30,417 bases of DNA. Source: an uncultured bacterium (GTDB lineage Bacteria; Bacteroidota; Ignavibacteria; Ignavibacteriales; Melioribacteraceae). The position numbers and the translations under genes are program-made. The DNA is taken from positions 1 through 30,417 of the forward strand of contig CALDDL010000268.1 in assembly GCA_937936675.1 (NCBI GenBank), in the 5' to 3' direction. Under the pieces are notes generated by a model. That model made no database searches. It was not told the origin of the DNA and saw nothing but the letters and a program-made list of their open reading frames with translations. Shown piece after piece: positions 1-7,690 of the stretch. The number at the start of each line of letters is the position of its first letter. Position 1 is the first letter of the stretch.

Positions 1-103
1 TTTTTGATAATTGCCAGAAATTTCAGAGAACATTTTTCTAATATAAATTTTCAACTAGATCCGATTTTGGAATATTTTGTTTTATATTTTATAAGGAGTA
101 ATT
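1..103. other. Leader region before the EVE gene, no gene assigned
   Basis: AT-rich sequence. Frame 1 stays open from the window edge to about position 111 and frame 3 to about 41, so the tail of an upstream gene could lie here, but neither short peptide is recognisable. A good Shine-Dalgarno sequence (AAGGAG, about 92-97) precedes the ATG at 104. Confidence 0.4.
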
Positions 104-574
104 ATGCCTAAGTATTGGTTAATTAAATCTGAGCCTGATGTTTTTTCTATTGATGACCTTGCAAATGCGGAGAAGAAAACTACTTATTGGGATGGAGTTA
201 GAAATTATCTAGCTCGCAATTATATGCGTGACGAGATGAAAATTGGGGATAAAGTTTTATACTATCATTCTAATTGTGATCCGATGGGTATTGCAGGGGT
301 GTGTGAAGTTGTCAAAGAATCATATCCTGATTTTTCGGCATTCGATCCAAATGATCCTCATTACGATCCTAAAAGCAAGGAAGATAATCCTACTTGGTAT
401 ATGATTGATGTTAAGTTCGTAGAAAAATTCAAAAATATTGTTCCGCTTTCCGAAATAAAAAATAATCCTAAACTCTCCGAAATGAAACTTATTCAAAGAG
501 GAAACCGTTTATCTGTTATGCCCGTTACAAAAATGGAATATGATGAGATTCTTGATATGGGAAAGAATAGTTAA
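104..574 (+). CDS. EVE domain-containing protein (THYN1-like)
   Basis: Small soluble protein of 156 residues made of a single EVE domain, the PUA-like fold found in thymocyte nuclear protein 1. The start KYWLIKSEPDVFSIDDL and the following WDGVRNYLARNYMRD and GDKVLYYHSN segments are hallmarks of the family, and the length is normal. Related EVE/PUA-like domains bind modified bases in DNA or RNA; the exact role of this bacterial subgroup is not settled. The ATG is supported by a Shine-Dalgarno AAGGAG about 6 nt upstream. It lies 84 bp ahead of a photolyase gene on the same strand, which fits a DNA-maintenance pair, although co-transcription is only inferred. Confidence 0.93.
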   Translation: MPKYWLIKSEPDVFSIDDLANAEKKTTYWDGVRNYLARNYMRDEMKIGDKVLYYHSNCDPMGIAGVCEVVKESYPDFSAFDPNDPHYDPKSKEDNPTWYMIDVKFVEKFKNIVPLSEIKNNPKLSEMKLIQRGNRLSVMPVTKMEYDEILDMGKNS

Positions 575-658
575 TCAAATTACTTTATTAAAAGCTGCTC
601 TAAATAATTTCAAATAGATAGATAGTATTTCTGCATAATTAATTTTCGAAATAATGAT

Positions 659-2017
659 ATGAACAATAAACGAGTCCGACTGCTTCAAGATGGCGATCAA
701 AAACAAGGTCCGGTTTTATATTGGATGCAGCGTGATCAAAGGTCTGAAGATAATTGGGCTTTAATTTTTGCTCAAGAAAAAGCAATTGAGACAAACTCTC
801 CTTTGATAGTTGCCTTTAATTTAGTTCCCGATTTTCTAGAAGCAACTATCCGTCAATACGCTTTTATGTTAAAAGGTCTTCAAGAATTAGAAATAAAACT
901 TTCTAAAAAGAATATCCCTTTCATTATTTTATTAGGCAGACCGGAGACTAATCTACTCAAATTTATTGAAGATAATAAATGTTCAATATTAGTTTCTGAT
1001 TTTAATCCATTAAAAATTGCGCGCATTTGGAAACGAGAAGTTGCAAAAAATATTTCAATTCCCTTTTATGAAGTTGATGCTCATAATATTGTCCCCTGTT
1101 TAGTAGCTTCGCAGAAAGTTGAGTTTGGCGCATATACAATCCGACCTAAGATTAATCGGTTGCTTTCTGAATTTCTAGAATCGTATCCATCTTTAAAGAA
1201 AATGCCTCAAAGCGATCTTAATTTTAAGAACGATTGGGACAATATTTTTTCATCATTGAAAGTTAATAGAGATGTAACAGAGATAGAATGGATTAAACCC
1301 GGAGAAGATATTGCAATAAAAGTTCTAGCCGATTTCTTGAATCATAAACTTAAAAACTATGCGACAGAAAGAAATGACCCGAATAAAGAAGCTACCTCTA
1401 ATCTTTCTCCTTATTTACACTACGGACAGATTTCTGCTCAAAGAATTGCATTAGAATCTGAACCATTTATTGAATATCCCGAATCACAAAAATCTTTTTT
1501 AGAAGAGTTAATAATACGAAGAGAGCTTTCGGATAATTTCTGTTATTATAATAAAAATTATGATTCGATCGAAGGATTTCCTGATTGGGCGAAAAAAACT
1601 ATTAACGAACATAGAAACGATCCCAGAGAATTTTTGTATTCGATCGAACAATTTGAAAAAGGAGAAACGCATGATCCCCTTTGGAATGCGGCTCAACTCG
1701 AGATGGTTAAATTCGGAACTATGCACGGCTATATGAGAATGTATTGGGCAAAAAAAATTCTTGAATGGACTCCTTCAAATGAAGAGGCGATGAAGATTGC
1801 AATCTATCTCAATGATAAATATCAGTTGGATGGACGCGACCCAAATGGATATACAGGCATTGCATGGTCAATAGGAGGCGTTCATGATCGTGCGTGGTTT
1901 GATAGACCTATCTTTGGTAAAATCCGTTATATGAACTATAATGGCTGCAAGTCAAAATTTGACGTGAAAAAATATCAGGAAAAATTCAAAGCTGATAATA
2001 TCCATCTGCAGTTATGA
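659..2017 (+). CDS. phr: Class II CPD photolyase (deoxyribodipyrimidine photo-lyase)
   Basis: Light-driven, FAD-dependent repair of cyclobutane pyrimidine dimers in the cytoplasm. The 452-residue length is normal for class II enzymes. The N-terminal Rossmann/antenna domain carries the class II signature MQRDQRSEDNWAL at about residues 23-35. The C-terminal FAD-binding half contains RRELSDNFCYYN, DPLWNAAQLEMVKFGTMHGY, YWAKKILEW and the closing segment DGRDPNGYTGIAWSIGGVHD, all typical of the class II branch rather than class I or cryptochromes. No strong Shine-Dalgarno precedes the ATG, as is common in this genome. The gene converges on pckA with 99 bp between the two stop codons. Confidence 0.96.
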   Translation: MNNKRVRLLQDGDQKQGPVLYWMQRDQRSEDNWALIFAQEKAIETNSPLIVAFNLVPDFLEATIRQYAFMLKGLQELEIKLSKKNIPFIILLGRPETNLLKFIEDNKCSILVSDFNPLKIARIWKREVAKNISIPFYEVDAHNIVPCLVASQKVEFGAYTIRPKINRLLSEFLESYPSLKKMPQSDLNFKNDWDNIFSSLKVNRDVTEIEWIKPGEDIAIKVLADFLNHKLKNYATERNDPNKEATSNLSPYLHYGQISAQRIALESEPFIEYPESQKSFLEELIIRRELSDNFCYYNKNYDSIEGFPDWAKKTINEHRNDPREFLYSIEQFEKGETHDPLWNAAQLEMVKFGTMHGYMRMYWAKKILEWTPSNEEAMKIAIYLNDKYQLDGRDPNGYTGIAWSIGGVHDRAWFDRPIFGKIRYMNYNGCKSKFDVKKYQEKFKADNIHLQL

Positions 2018-2062
2018 AAGAGTCTATATAGAAAATATTTTTAGCTCCCCATACCGTTTATT

Positions 2063-2097
2063 AAAAAAAAGGGAATGAGGAAATTATCCCCATTCCC
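2063..2097 (-). terminator. Rho-independent terminator of pckA
   Basis: Inverted repeat with arms at 2071-2080 and 2088-2097 (GGGAATGAGG against CCCCATTCCC, one mismatch) and a 7-nt loop. Read on the minus strand the hairpin is followed by eight T (complement of the A run at 2063-2070). It sits just past the pckA stop. The plus-strand side has no T tract, so it should act for pckA only. Confidence 0.85.
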
Positions 2098-2116
2098 ATC
2101 GGAAGGAATAACAGTA

Positions 2117-3781
2117 TTATTTCTTTTTCTGAGATGACATCCGTTTTGGACCGGCAGCAATCACCTCTTCGGAACAACCTTTTTCAAACAACTTAAAATT
2201 CTCTACAAATCGTGCTGCTAAAGCATCATACTTCTTCCAATACTCATCTTTATTTCCCCATGAACTGGAAGGGTCTAATACTTCTTCAGGGACATCAGGA
2301 CAAGTAACGGGAACATCAAAACCAAATAACTTATCTTTCCTATACTTTACTTTATCAAGTTTTCCTTCTAAAGCAGCATTCAGAAGATTACGAGTATGAC
2401 GAATACTGATTCTCTTTCCTACTCCAAATCTTCCGCCTACCCAACCTGTATTAACTAACCAGCATTGAGCTTTTGTTTTTAGCATTCTCTGCTTTAACAT
2501 TTCCGAATAATCGAACGGATGACGAACCATAAACGGACCACCGAAACATGCACTGAAAGTAAGCTGAGGCTCTATTCCAAGTCCAATTTCCGTTCCTGCA
2601 ATCTTTGATGTATATCCGCTGATGAAATGATACTGTGCTTGCTCGGGATTCAATCTCGAAATTGGTGGAAGTGTGCCAGTGGCATCGCAGGTTAAGAAAA
2701 TGATATTCTTTGGATGTGTCCTTACATATCCATTCGGAGCAATATTAGGAATAAACTCGAGCGGATAAGAAGCACGTGTATTTTCAGTTAATGTATCATC
2801 ATCCAAATCGATTCTGCGTGTTATTGGATCAAAAACTACATTTTCTAAAATCGTTCCAAATCTTTTTGTAGTTTCATAAATCTGCGGTTCATGTTCTGCA
2901 GAAAGACGTATAACTTTAGCATAGCAGCCCCCTTCAAAATTGAATACACCTTGAGAACTCCAGCCATGTTCGTCATCTCCAATTAAACGTCTCTTTGGAT
3001 CGGCAGAAAGGGTGGTTTTTCCAGTGCCGCTCAATCCAAAGAATAACGCTACTTCACCATTATCACCAACGTTTGCAGAGCAATGCATCGGAAGTACATC
3101 CTGATATGTAAGAAGGAAATTAAGTACAGTGAAAATTGATTTCTTAATTTCTCCGCCATATAATGTATTTGCTATGATTGCCGTGCGCTGTTCAAAATTT
3201 AAGATTATGGCAGTATCAGTTCTTGTGCTGTCGGTAATTGGATCAACTTTAAATCCGGGTACGCATATAACCGTAAATTCCGGTATTAAGTTTTTTAATT
3301 CATCTTTATCATCGGTTGTAATAAACATATTGCGAACGAATAATGAATGCCATGCCTTTTCGGTGATAATTCTTACGGGCATTCTATAATCCGGATCGGC
3401 ACCTGCATATACATCTTGGACGAAAACTTCTTCGCCTTGAAGCCATGCCTGAAGACGTCCCATTAATTGACTCCATTTTTCATGAGCATAAGGACGGTTG
3501 TAATTGCCCCACCAGATATCTTTAGAGTTAGATTCTTCCATAACAATAAATTTATCCGCAGCGGCTCTTGCTGTGTGCTTACCTGTATTTACTACAATTG
3601 CACCATGCTTAGAAAGCTTTGCTTCGTTCCTAAAAATTATCTCTTCGTATAAAGGTTCATCGGCGAGATTCCAATATATTCTATCGAGATTCGTTAGCCC
3701 CTGATTTTTCAATCTGAAATCGGATGCAAGTTCCATTGCCTGCTTTGATGCGGGAGTCTGAAAATCTAAATATTTACTCAT
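2117..3781 (-). CDS. pckA: Phosphoenolpyruvate carboxykinase (ATP)
   Basis: Converts oxaloacetate plus ATP to PEP, CO2 and ADP; gluconeogenic or anaplerotic depending on direction. The P-loop GLSGTGKTTLSADP followed by IGDDEHGW identifies the ATP-dependent family. Other family segments include GGEIKKSIFT, LPMHCSANVG, and FISGYTSKIAGTE near the middle, and NTGWVGGRFGVGKRISIRHTR toward the C-terminus. The frame could open at a TTG at 3787, but I choose the ATG at 3781 (about 554 residues): it has AGGGA about 7 nt upstream and forms an ATGA overlap with the stop codon of the preceding aminotransferase gene. The pair is therefore probably translationally coupled. A terminator follows at 2063-2097. 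Confidence 0.97.
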   Translation of the reverse strand: MSKYLDFQTPASKQAMELASDFRLKNQGLTNLDRIYWNLADEPLYEEIIFRNEAKLSKHGAIVVNTGKHTARAAADKFIVMEESNSKDIWWGNYNRPYAHEKWSQLMGRLQAWLQGEEVFVQDVYAGADPDYRMPVRIITEKAWHSLFVRNMFITTDDKDELKNLIPEFTVICVPGFKVDPITDSTRTDTAIILNFEQRTAIIANTLYGGEIKKSIFTVLNFLLTYQDVLPMHCSANVGDNGEVALFFGLSGTGKTTLSADPKRRLIGDDEHGWSSQGVFNFEGGCYAKVIRLSAEHEPQIYETTKRFGTILENVVFDPITRRIDLDDDTLTENTRASYPLEFIPNIAPNGYVRTHPKNIIFLTCDATGTLPPISRLNPEQAQYHFISGYTSKIAGTEIGLGIEPQLTFSACFGGPFMVRHPFDYSEMLKQRMLKTKAQCWLVNTGWVGGRFGVGKRISIRHTRNLLNAALEGKLDKVKYRKDKLFGFDVPVTCPDVPEEVLDPSSSWGNKDEYWKKYDALAARFVENFKLFEKGCSEEVIAAGPKRMSSQKKK

Positions 3782-4995
3782 GACCAATCCCTCACTAATT
3801 TGCGGTCGCCGATATATAATTCATTAGGTGAATTAGGATCAAGTGCCCATTTCATTCTCTCGATTCCTTCGGTCATATCTTTAATTGTTCCGCAGAAACT
3901 GATTCTTAAATATCCATCCATTCCAAACTCTTTTCCGGGTACAGTTAAAACCATCACCTTATCAATCAAAAATTGGGAAAGTTTATTTGAATCTTTTTCA
4001 TAGGCACTAAAATCAGCAAAGCAATAAAATGTTCCGTCCGGTTTTGTTACCTTCACTCCGTTAAAAGAACTAAGTAAATCGATTAATATATTTCTATTAT
4101 TTTCTAACGTAACGCGAAGTGATTCAACGGAAGATTGAATTCCATTAAGAGCACCAACTGCCGCTTTCTGTAAAAGCACCGATGGACCAGATGTTTGATG
4201 CCCTTGAATATTAGCCATTGCTTCGATTACTTTTTTATTACCTACTGCCCAGCCAATCCTAAAACCGGTCATTGCATATTGCTTAGATACACCATTAATA
4301 ACGATTATCTTTGAGTTTTCCACCGATAACTTTGTGAAATCATAACAGCTAAATGGTTTTTTACCATCAAAAACTAAGCGATGATAAATATCATCCATTA
4401 TTAAATAAAGGTCTTTCTTTTCGCAAAACTCTACCACCTCTGCGATAAACTCTTTCGAGTACATTGCCCCGGATGGATTATTAGGAGAATTAATTATAAC
4501 TGCTTTAGTATAAGAGCCGACTCTCATTTCGATATCTTTTAGGCGGGGATAAAACGTTCCGTCTTCGGCGGGTGCCGGAACCGGAATCCCACCACATAAC
4601 TTAATCATATCGGGATAGCTAACCCAATAAGGTACCGGGAATATTACTTCTTCCTGCGGATTGAGTATTGCCTGCAATGCTACCATTAGTGCTTGCTTTG
4701 CGCCGCTCGATGCAATGATATTTTCGGGATTAACTTTTCTGTGATAGTATTCTTCTGTGTAACGGATAATTGATTTCTTTAAGTCCGGTATTCCGTCTGC
4801 CGGAGCATATCTTACTTCGCCTGTATTGATTGAATTTACTGCTGCTAATAGAGCGTCCATAGGCGCTCTGCTTTTTGGTTCGCCGCCTCCGAGATGAATT
4901 ACAGGATCACCTTTCTCTCTTAATATTGCTGCTTTTTCATTTAGTGCTAAGGTGGGAGATGCTTTGATTGAACGTGCTATTTGACTTAGACTCAT
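3778..4995 (-). CDS. Pyridoxal-phosphate-dependent class I/II aminotransferase (aspartate aminotransferase-like)
   Basis: Fold-type I PLP enzyme of 405 residues, normal for the aspartate aminotransferase subgroup I-gamma found in many bacteria. Visible signatures are SGAKQALMVALQAILNP, the PVPYWVSYPDM segment, INSPNNPSGAMYS (PLP-ring Asn region), MDDIYHRLVF (Asp and Tyr contacts) and NGVSKQYAMTGFRIGWAVG, whose Lys forms the Schiff base. The terminal LRISFCGT carries the substrate-carboxylate Arg. Substrate is most likely aspartate/2-oxoglutarate, giving oxaloacetate that the coupled pckA product could decarboxylate. Aromatic or prephenate substrates cannot be excluded by reading alone. A Shine-Dalgarno AAGGAA precedes the ATG. 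Confidence 0.93.
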   Translation of the reverse strand: MSLSQIARSIKASPTLALNEKAAILREKGDPVIHLGGGEPKSRAPMDALLAAVNSINTGEVRYAPADGIPDLKKSIIRYTEEYYHRKVNPENIIASSGAKQALMVALQAILNPQEEVIFPVPYWVSYPDMIKLCGGIPVPAPAEDGTFYPRLKDIEMRVGSYTKAVIINSPNNPSGAMYSKEFIAEVVEFCEKKDLYLIMDDIYHRLVFDGKKPFSCYDFTKLSVENSKIIVINGVSKQYAMTGFRIGWAVGNKKVIEAMANIQGHQTSGPSVLLQKAAVGALNGIQSSVESLRVTLENNRNILIDLLSSFNGVKVTKPDGTFYCFADFSAYEKDSNKLSQFLIDKVMVLTVPGKEFGMDGYLRISFCGTIKDMTEGIERMKWALDPNSPNELYIGDRKLVRDWS

Positions 4996-5017
4996 ATAAC
5001 TTCCTTATCCAATATTA

Positions 5018-5057
5018 AAGAATCTTGATATCTCAAAATATCTCTTATCAAATTCTT
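5018..5057 (-). promoter_or_regulatory. AT-rich inverted repeat in the aminotransferase-pckA leader
   Basis: Arms AAGAATCTTGATA (5018-5030) and TATCAAATTCTT (5046-5057) are complementary over 12 pairs with one bulged base and a 15-nt spacer. The spacer also repeats ATATCTC. It lies 23-62 nt upstream of the aminotransferase start. It could be an operator or leader hairpin, or a chance product of AT-rich sequence. Confidence 0.3.
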
Positions 5058-5095
5058 AAGCAAGTTAATTCAATCTCTTTATTTATCATTTGAAC

Positions 5096-5126
5096 AAAAA
5101 AAAAGCCGATGTTTTGCATCGGCTTT
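5096..5126 (-). terminator. Rho-independent terminator of the cytochrome gene
   Basis: Perfect 10-bp stem (AAAGCCGATG at 5102-5111 and CATCGGCTTT at 5117-5126) with a 5-nt loop. On the minus strand it is followed by a T run (complement of A at 5096-5104). It starts 22 nt past the stop of the split-Soret-like cytochrome gene. Confidence 0.92.
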
Positions 5127-5147
5127 CATTTCACTGCATTGTATCTA

Positions 5148-6263
5148 TTACTTAACGAGGTTCATCTTCTTTGTCTGCTGATAATTGCCTGCTGTCATTC
5201 TTGCGAAATAAATTCCGCTTGCAACTTTATTACCGCTCATATTTGTTCCGTTCCATTCTAAACTATATGAACCTGCTGCTAAATTTTCATTATTTACTAA
5301 TCTCTTAATTTCATTACCATTGATATCATAAACAATAAGAGCTACGTTCTCTGCTCTTGGTAAAGAGAATGATAATTTGGTTGATGGATTAAATGGATTA
5401 GGATAATTTTGACTCAATTCAAAATCGCTTCCCATTGGTGAATCTTCGCGGATAACTTCGGTTGTTGAATGTGGGTCGCCATGACATTGCTGGCAATCCA
5501 TATTTGAATTTACATTATATAATAAATTAGAACCGTGGCATCCCATACAAGCTTTTGTTCCTGCTGTTGTAGTGAATGTCGATACAAATGTTGAAGCATA
5601 ATGTGCATTTAATATTTCGACTACTTTAGCTGCGCAATCGCCTGTTACTCTTGCACATCTTTCTTTTCTTTCAAGATCGGAGAATTTTTTCTTAGCATTA
5701 TTACACCAGTCTGAAACAGATACGTGACATAATGTACTTCCGCAAATATTCTGTGGCAGTGCAGCATCATATTTATGCTCTAAAAAATTACCTGCAACTG
5801 CTGTTTGATTTGAAGCATCTGTAGGAAGTTTATTAGATGCATACCATCCCCAAAGTTCATTAATTAATTTACCTGAATCGGCTTTAGAAACAGCTAAACT
5901 GATAAGAGCCGCACCACCATTGATAGCACCGCAAAGTGTTCCCCAACCATTTCCGCCGCCTCTTCCAAAAAGCATTACTTCAATTGGTAAAGATGTCCAT
6001 GGTTCGCCTACTTTTTCTCTTAATGCTTCTACTACACCACCAAAAGCACCTGCACAGCAATCCATATCATGCCAGTATAAATAATGTGCTTTTTTTCTTA
6101 CATCTTCCGGGTCTAACTGCACATAAGGAAAAGGCCATGCTACTTTTCCATCTGCTTTTAATTTGTCGTTTGCTAAAAAGTTTAATCCTGCTACACCAAC
6201 TGCTGCACCAAGTGCAAATTTTGACGAATTCGCCAAAAAGTCTTTTCTAGTTTGTTTTTCCAT
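5148..6263 (-). CDS. Exported di-heme split-Soret-type cytochrome c with T9SS sorting domain
   Basis: Start chosen at the ATG at 6263 (371 residues), which has AGAGG about 10 nt upstream; the frame also opens at 6314 without such support. Residues 1-35 form an export signal, QTRKDFL followed by a hydrophobic stretch, resembling a Tat signal but with RK instead of RR. The next ~200 residues match the C-GCAxxG-C-C/split-Soret family: DMDCCAGAFGGV, then GTLCGAINGG, then further Cys near NICGSTLC and SDWCNN. Two c-type heme motifs follow, CMGCH (239-243) and CQQCH (257-261). The last 89 residues are a type A T9SS domain (LSQNYPNPFNPST ... GNKVASGIYFARM ... KKMNLVK). Predicted to be exported and surface-attached or released, with an electron-transfer role. 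The partner is unknown. It is monocistronic, with its own terminator. Confidence 0.85.
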   Translation of the reverse strand: MEKQTRKDFLANSSKFALGAAVGVAGLNFLANDKLKADGKVAWPFPYVQLDPEDVRKKAHYLYWHDMDCCAGAFGGVVEALREKVGEPWTSLPIEVMLFGRGGGNGWGTLCGAINGGAALISLAVSKADSGKLINELWGWYASNKLPTDASNQTAVAGNFLEHKYDAALPQNICGSTLCHVSVSDWCNNAKKKFSDLERKERCARVTGDCAAKVVEILNAHYASTFVSTFTTTAGTKACMGCHGSNLLYNVNSNMDCQQCHGDPHSTTEVIREDSPMGSDFELSQNYPNPFNPSTKLSFSLPRAENVALIVYDINGNEIKRLVNNENLAAGSYSLEWNGTNMSGNKVASGIYFARMTAGNYQQTKKMNLVK

Positions 6264-6603
6264 TAGTTTTTTTACCTCTGTTAAGTTATAGATTAAAGGA
6301 AATATCCTCAACATATTGCAAAAACTTTGCCAATAAAATATATTCAGATTATTAGGTATTTATATACTATTATTTTAGGATAGATACTCTTATTGAAACA
6401 TTTTGTTTCGGTAATAGCTAATAAATGTTTCGCTCTTGAAACAAATTGTTTTATCTTTTAACACCATTTCGATTATTTCTACTTTAGTATTGAAGTTCTA
6501 TTCACCGGTTTCTAGAAGAATTTTAGAAATAAATCCCGCTTGAGTGTGAGCTATTACTTGAGTTTTTTTACTCTCGTCAGATTTATTGAAAAATTATATG
6601 TTA
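6264..6603. other. 340-bp intergenic region upstream of the cytochrome gene
   Basis: No open frame with recognisable content. It separates coaD (whose transcript ends into it) from the cytochrome gene, so it should hold the cytochrome promoter. It contains the GAAACA inverted-repeat cluster annotated separately. A direct repeat of CTTGAG about 18 nt apart sits near 6540-6562. I see no convincing terminator for the coaD operon here. Confidence 0.6.
6395..6451 (-). promoter_or_regulatory. Cluster of GAAACA/TGTTTC inverted repeats, candidate operators
   Basis: Three overlapping or adjacent dyads: GAAACA-TTT-TGTTTC (6395-6409), TGTTTC-GCTCTT-GAAACA (6426-6443), and AAACAA-A-TTGTTT (6439-6451). 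The TGTTTC half-sites at 6404 and 6426 are 22 bp apart, close to two helical turns. The cluster lies about 130-190 bp upstream of the cytochrome start codon. The repeated same half-site suggests a dimeric DNA-binding protein, but no regulator can be named. Confidence 0.45.
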
Positions 6604-7086
6604 CTATTTCGTCTTCTTACTTTCAATCATCTTTATAACTGCCGGAGGGACGAAGTCCGAAATATCACTATTAAACTGTGATAAATTCCTTACAATCGTT
6701 GAATTTAAATATGTGTATTTTTCATGCGGCATTAAAAATATTGTAGTCAATTCAGGATTAAGTTTGCGATTCATAAGTGCCATCTGGAATTCATATTCAA
6801 AATCGGATACCGCTCTTAATCCTCTTATAATTCCGACTGCTCCCATAGCTTGAGCGTGATCAACTACTAAACCATCAAATGAATCAACTGTAACGGTATC
6901 GAATTCTTTTAAGCTTTCGCGCAGCATATCTAACCGCTCTTCAATTGTAAACATACCCGTCATCTTTCCCGGATTCCTTGCAATAGTTACAATTACTTCA
7001 TCAAATAATTCTATCGCTCTTTTTACGATATCAATATGTCCGTTGGTTACAGGATCAAATGTGCCCGGATAAATTACTTTTTTCAT
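6604..7086 (-). CDS. coaD: Pantetheine-phosphate adenylyltransferase
   Basis: Transfers AMP from ATP to 4'-phosphopantetheine, the penultimate step of coenzyme A synthesis. The 160-residue length is typical. The nucleotidyltransferase signature is at the N-terminus, YPGTFDPVTNGHIDI, with the TNGH form of the HxGH motif at residues 14-17. Family segments GIIRGLRAVSDFEYEFQMA and the C-terminal LNSTIVRNL (ISSTxxR-like) are also present. It is the last gene of the minus-strand run that starts with hrcA, 55 nt after rsmD, an adjacency seen in many bacteria. No clear Shine-Dalgarno precedes the ATG. Confidence 0.97.
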   Translation of the reverse strand: MKKVIYPGTFDPVTNGHIDIVKRAIELFDEVIVTIARNPGKMTGMFTIEERLDMLRESLKEFDTVTVDSFDGLVVDHAQAMGAVGIIRGLRAVSDFEYEFQMALMNRKLNPELTTIFLMPHEKYTYLNSTIVRNLSQFNSDISDFVPPAVIKMIESKKTK

Positions 7087-7141
7087 TTTTTTTACTTTAA
7101 AGATAGTTGTAAATATGTGTTCGTTACAAGTTAAGTATTTA

Positions 7142-7690
7142 TTAACTATTAATAAATTGGTATATCAGGCTATCGCCAATAGTCTTGAACGGTTCGAATC
7201 CAAAATTTTCAACATCCTCTTTACGAGTTTGAACCGAACGTTCAATTATTAATATTCCGTCATCTTCCAAAAAATTATTTTTTATTAGATTCTTTACTAC
7301 TAAATGAATGTCATTTTTGAAGAATGGGGGGTCGGCTAAGATCAATCCATATTTTACATGTTCGGTTAATGTAGAAAACTTAATCGCTTCCATATTAAAA
7401 ATTCTGCATTCATCGCCGGCATTTAAAGAATCTATGTTCTCCTTAAGAACTTTAGCCACTTGAAAACTTTTTTCAACAAAATGAACTTCTGAAGCTCCTC
7501 GGCTTAATGCTTCTAATCCAAGCGAACCTGATCCCGCATAAACATCCGCAGCAATCACCTCATCAAAATCTATCTTATTATATAAATAATTAAATAGTGA
7601 TTCTTTTACTTTATCAGTGGTTGGACGAACTAATTTTGAGTTAGGAAACTTTACTTTCCTTCCGCCGTATATTCCTGAAATAATTCTCAT
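7142..7690 (-). CDS. rsmD: 16S rRNA (guanine(966)-N2)-methyltransferase
   Basis: SAM-dependent methylation of G966 of 16S rRNA on the small-subunit assembly intermediate. 182 residues, usual for RsmD. The N-terminus MRIISGIYGGRKVKFP and RPTTDKVKESLFNYL are family hallmarks. SAM motif I is DVYAGSGSLGLEALSRGA and the catalytic D/NPPY-type motif is LADPPFF. The start ATG overlaps the stop codon of the upstream PilM-like gene by one base (TAATG), implying coupled translation. Pairing with coaD downstream is a common arrangement. Confidence 0.96.
   Translation of the reverse strand: MRIISGIYGGRKVKFPNSKLVRPTTDKVKESLFNYLYNKIDFDEVIAADVYAGSGSLGLEALSRGASEVHFVEKSFQVAKVLKENIDSLNAGDECRIFNMEAIKFSTLTEHVKYGLILADPPFFKNDIHLVVKNLIKNNFLEDDGILIIERSVQTRKEDVENFGFEPFKTIGDSLIYQFINS

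Noticed and set aside
1..111. Open frame from the window edge (ending ...RSNYA stop) as the C-terminus of an upstream gene
   Set aside because: It would overlap the well-supported EVE start and its ribosome-binding site, and the peptide is AT-biased and unrecognisable.
3129..3704. Open frames on the plus strand opposite pckA
   Set aside because: Antisense shadows of a strongly conserved enzyme gene; no family resemblance and no ribosome-binding site.
5936..6250. 104-codon open frame opposite the cytochrome gene
   Set aside because: Leu/His-rich composition is what the reverse of the cytochrome's signal and Gly/Cys-rich region produces; no independent support.
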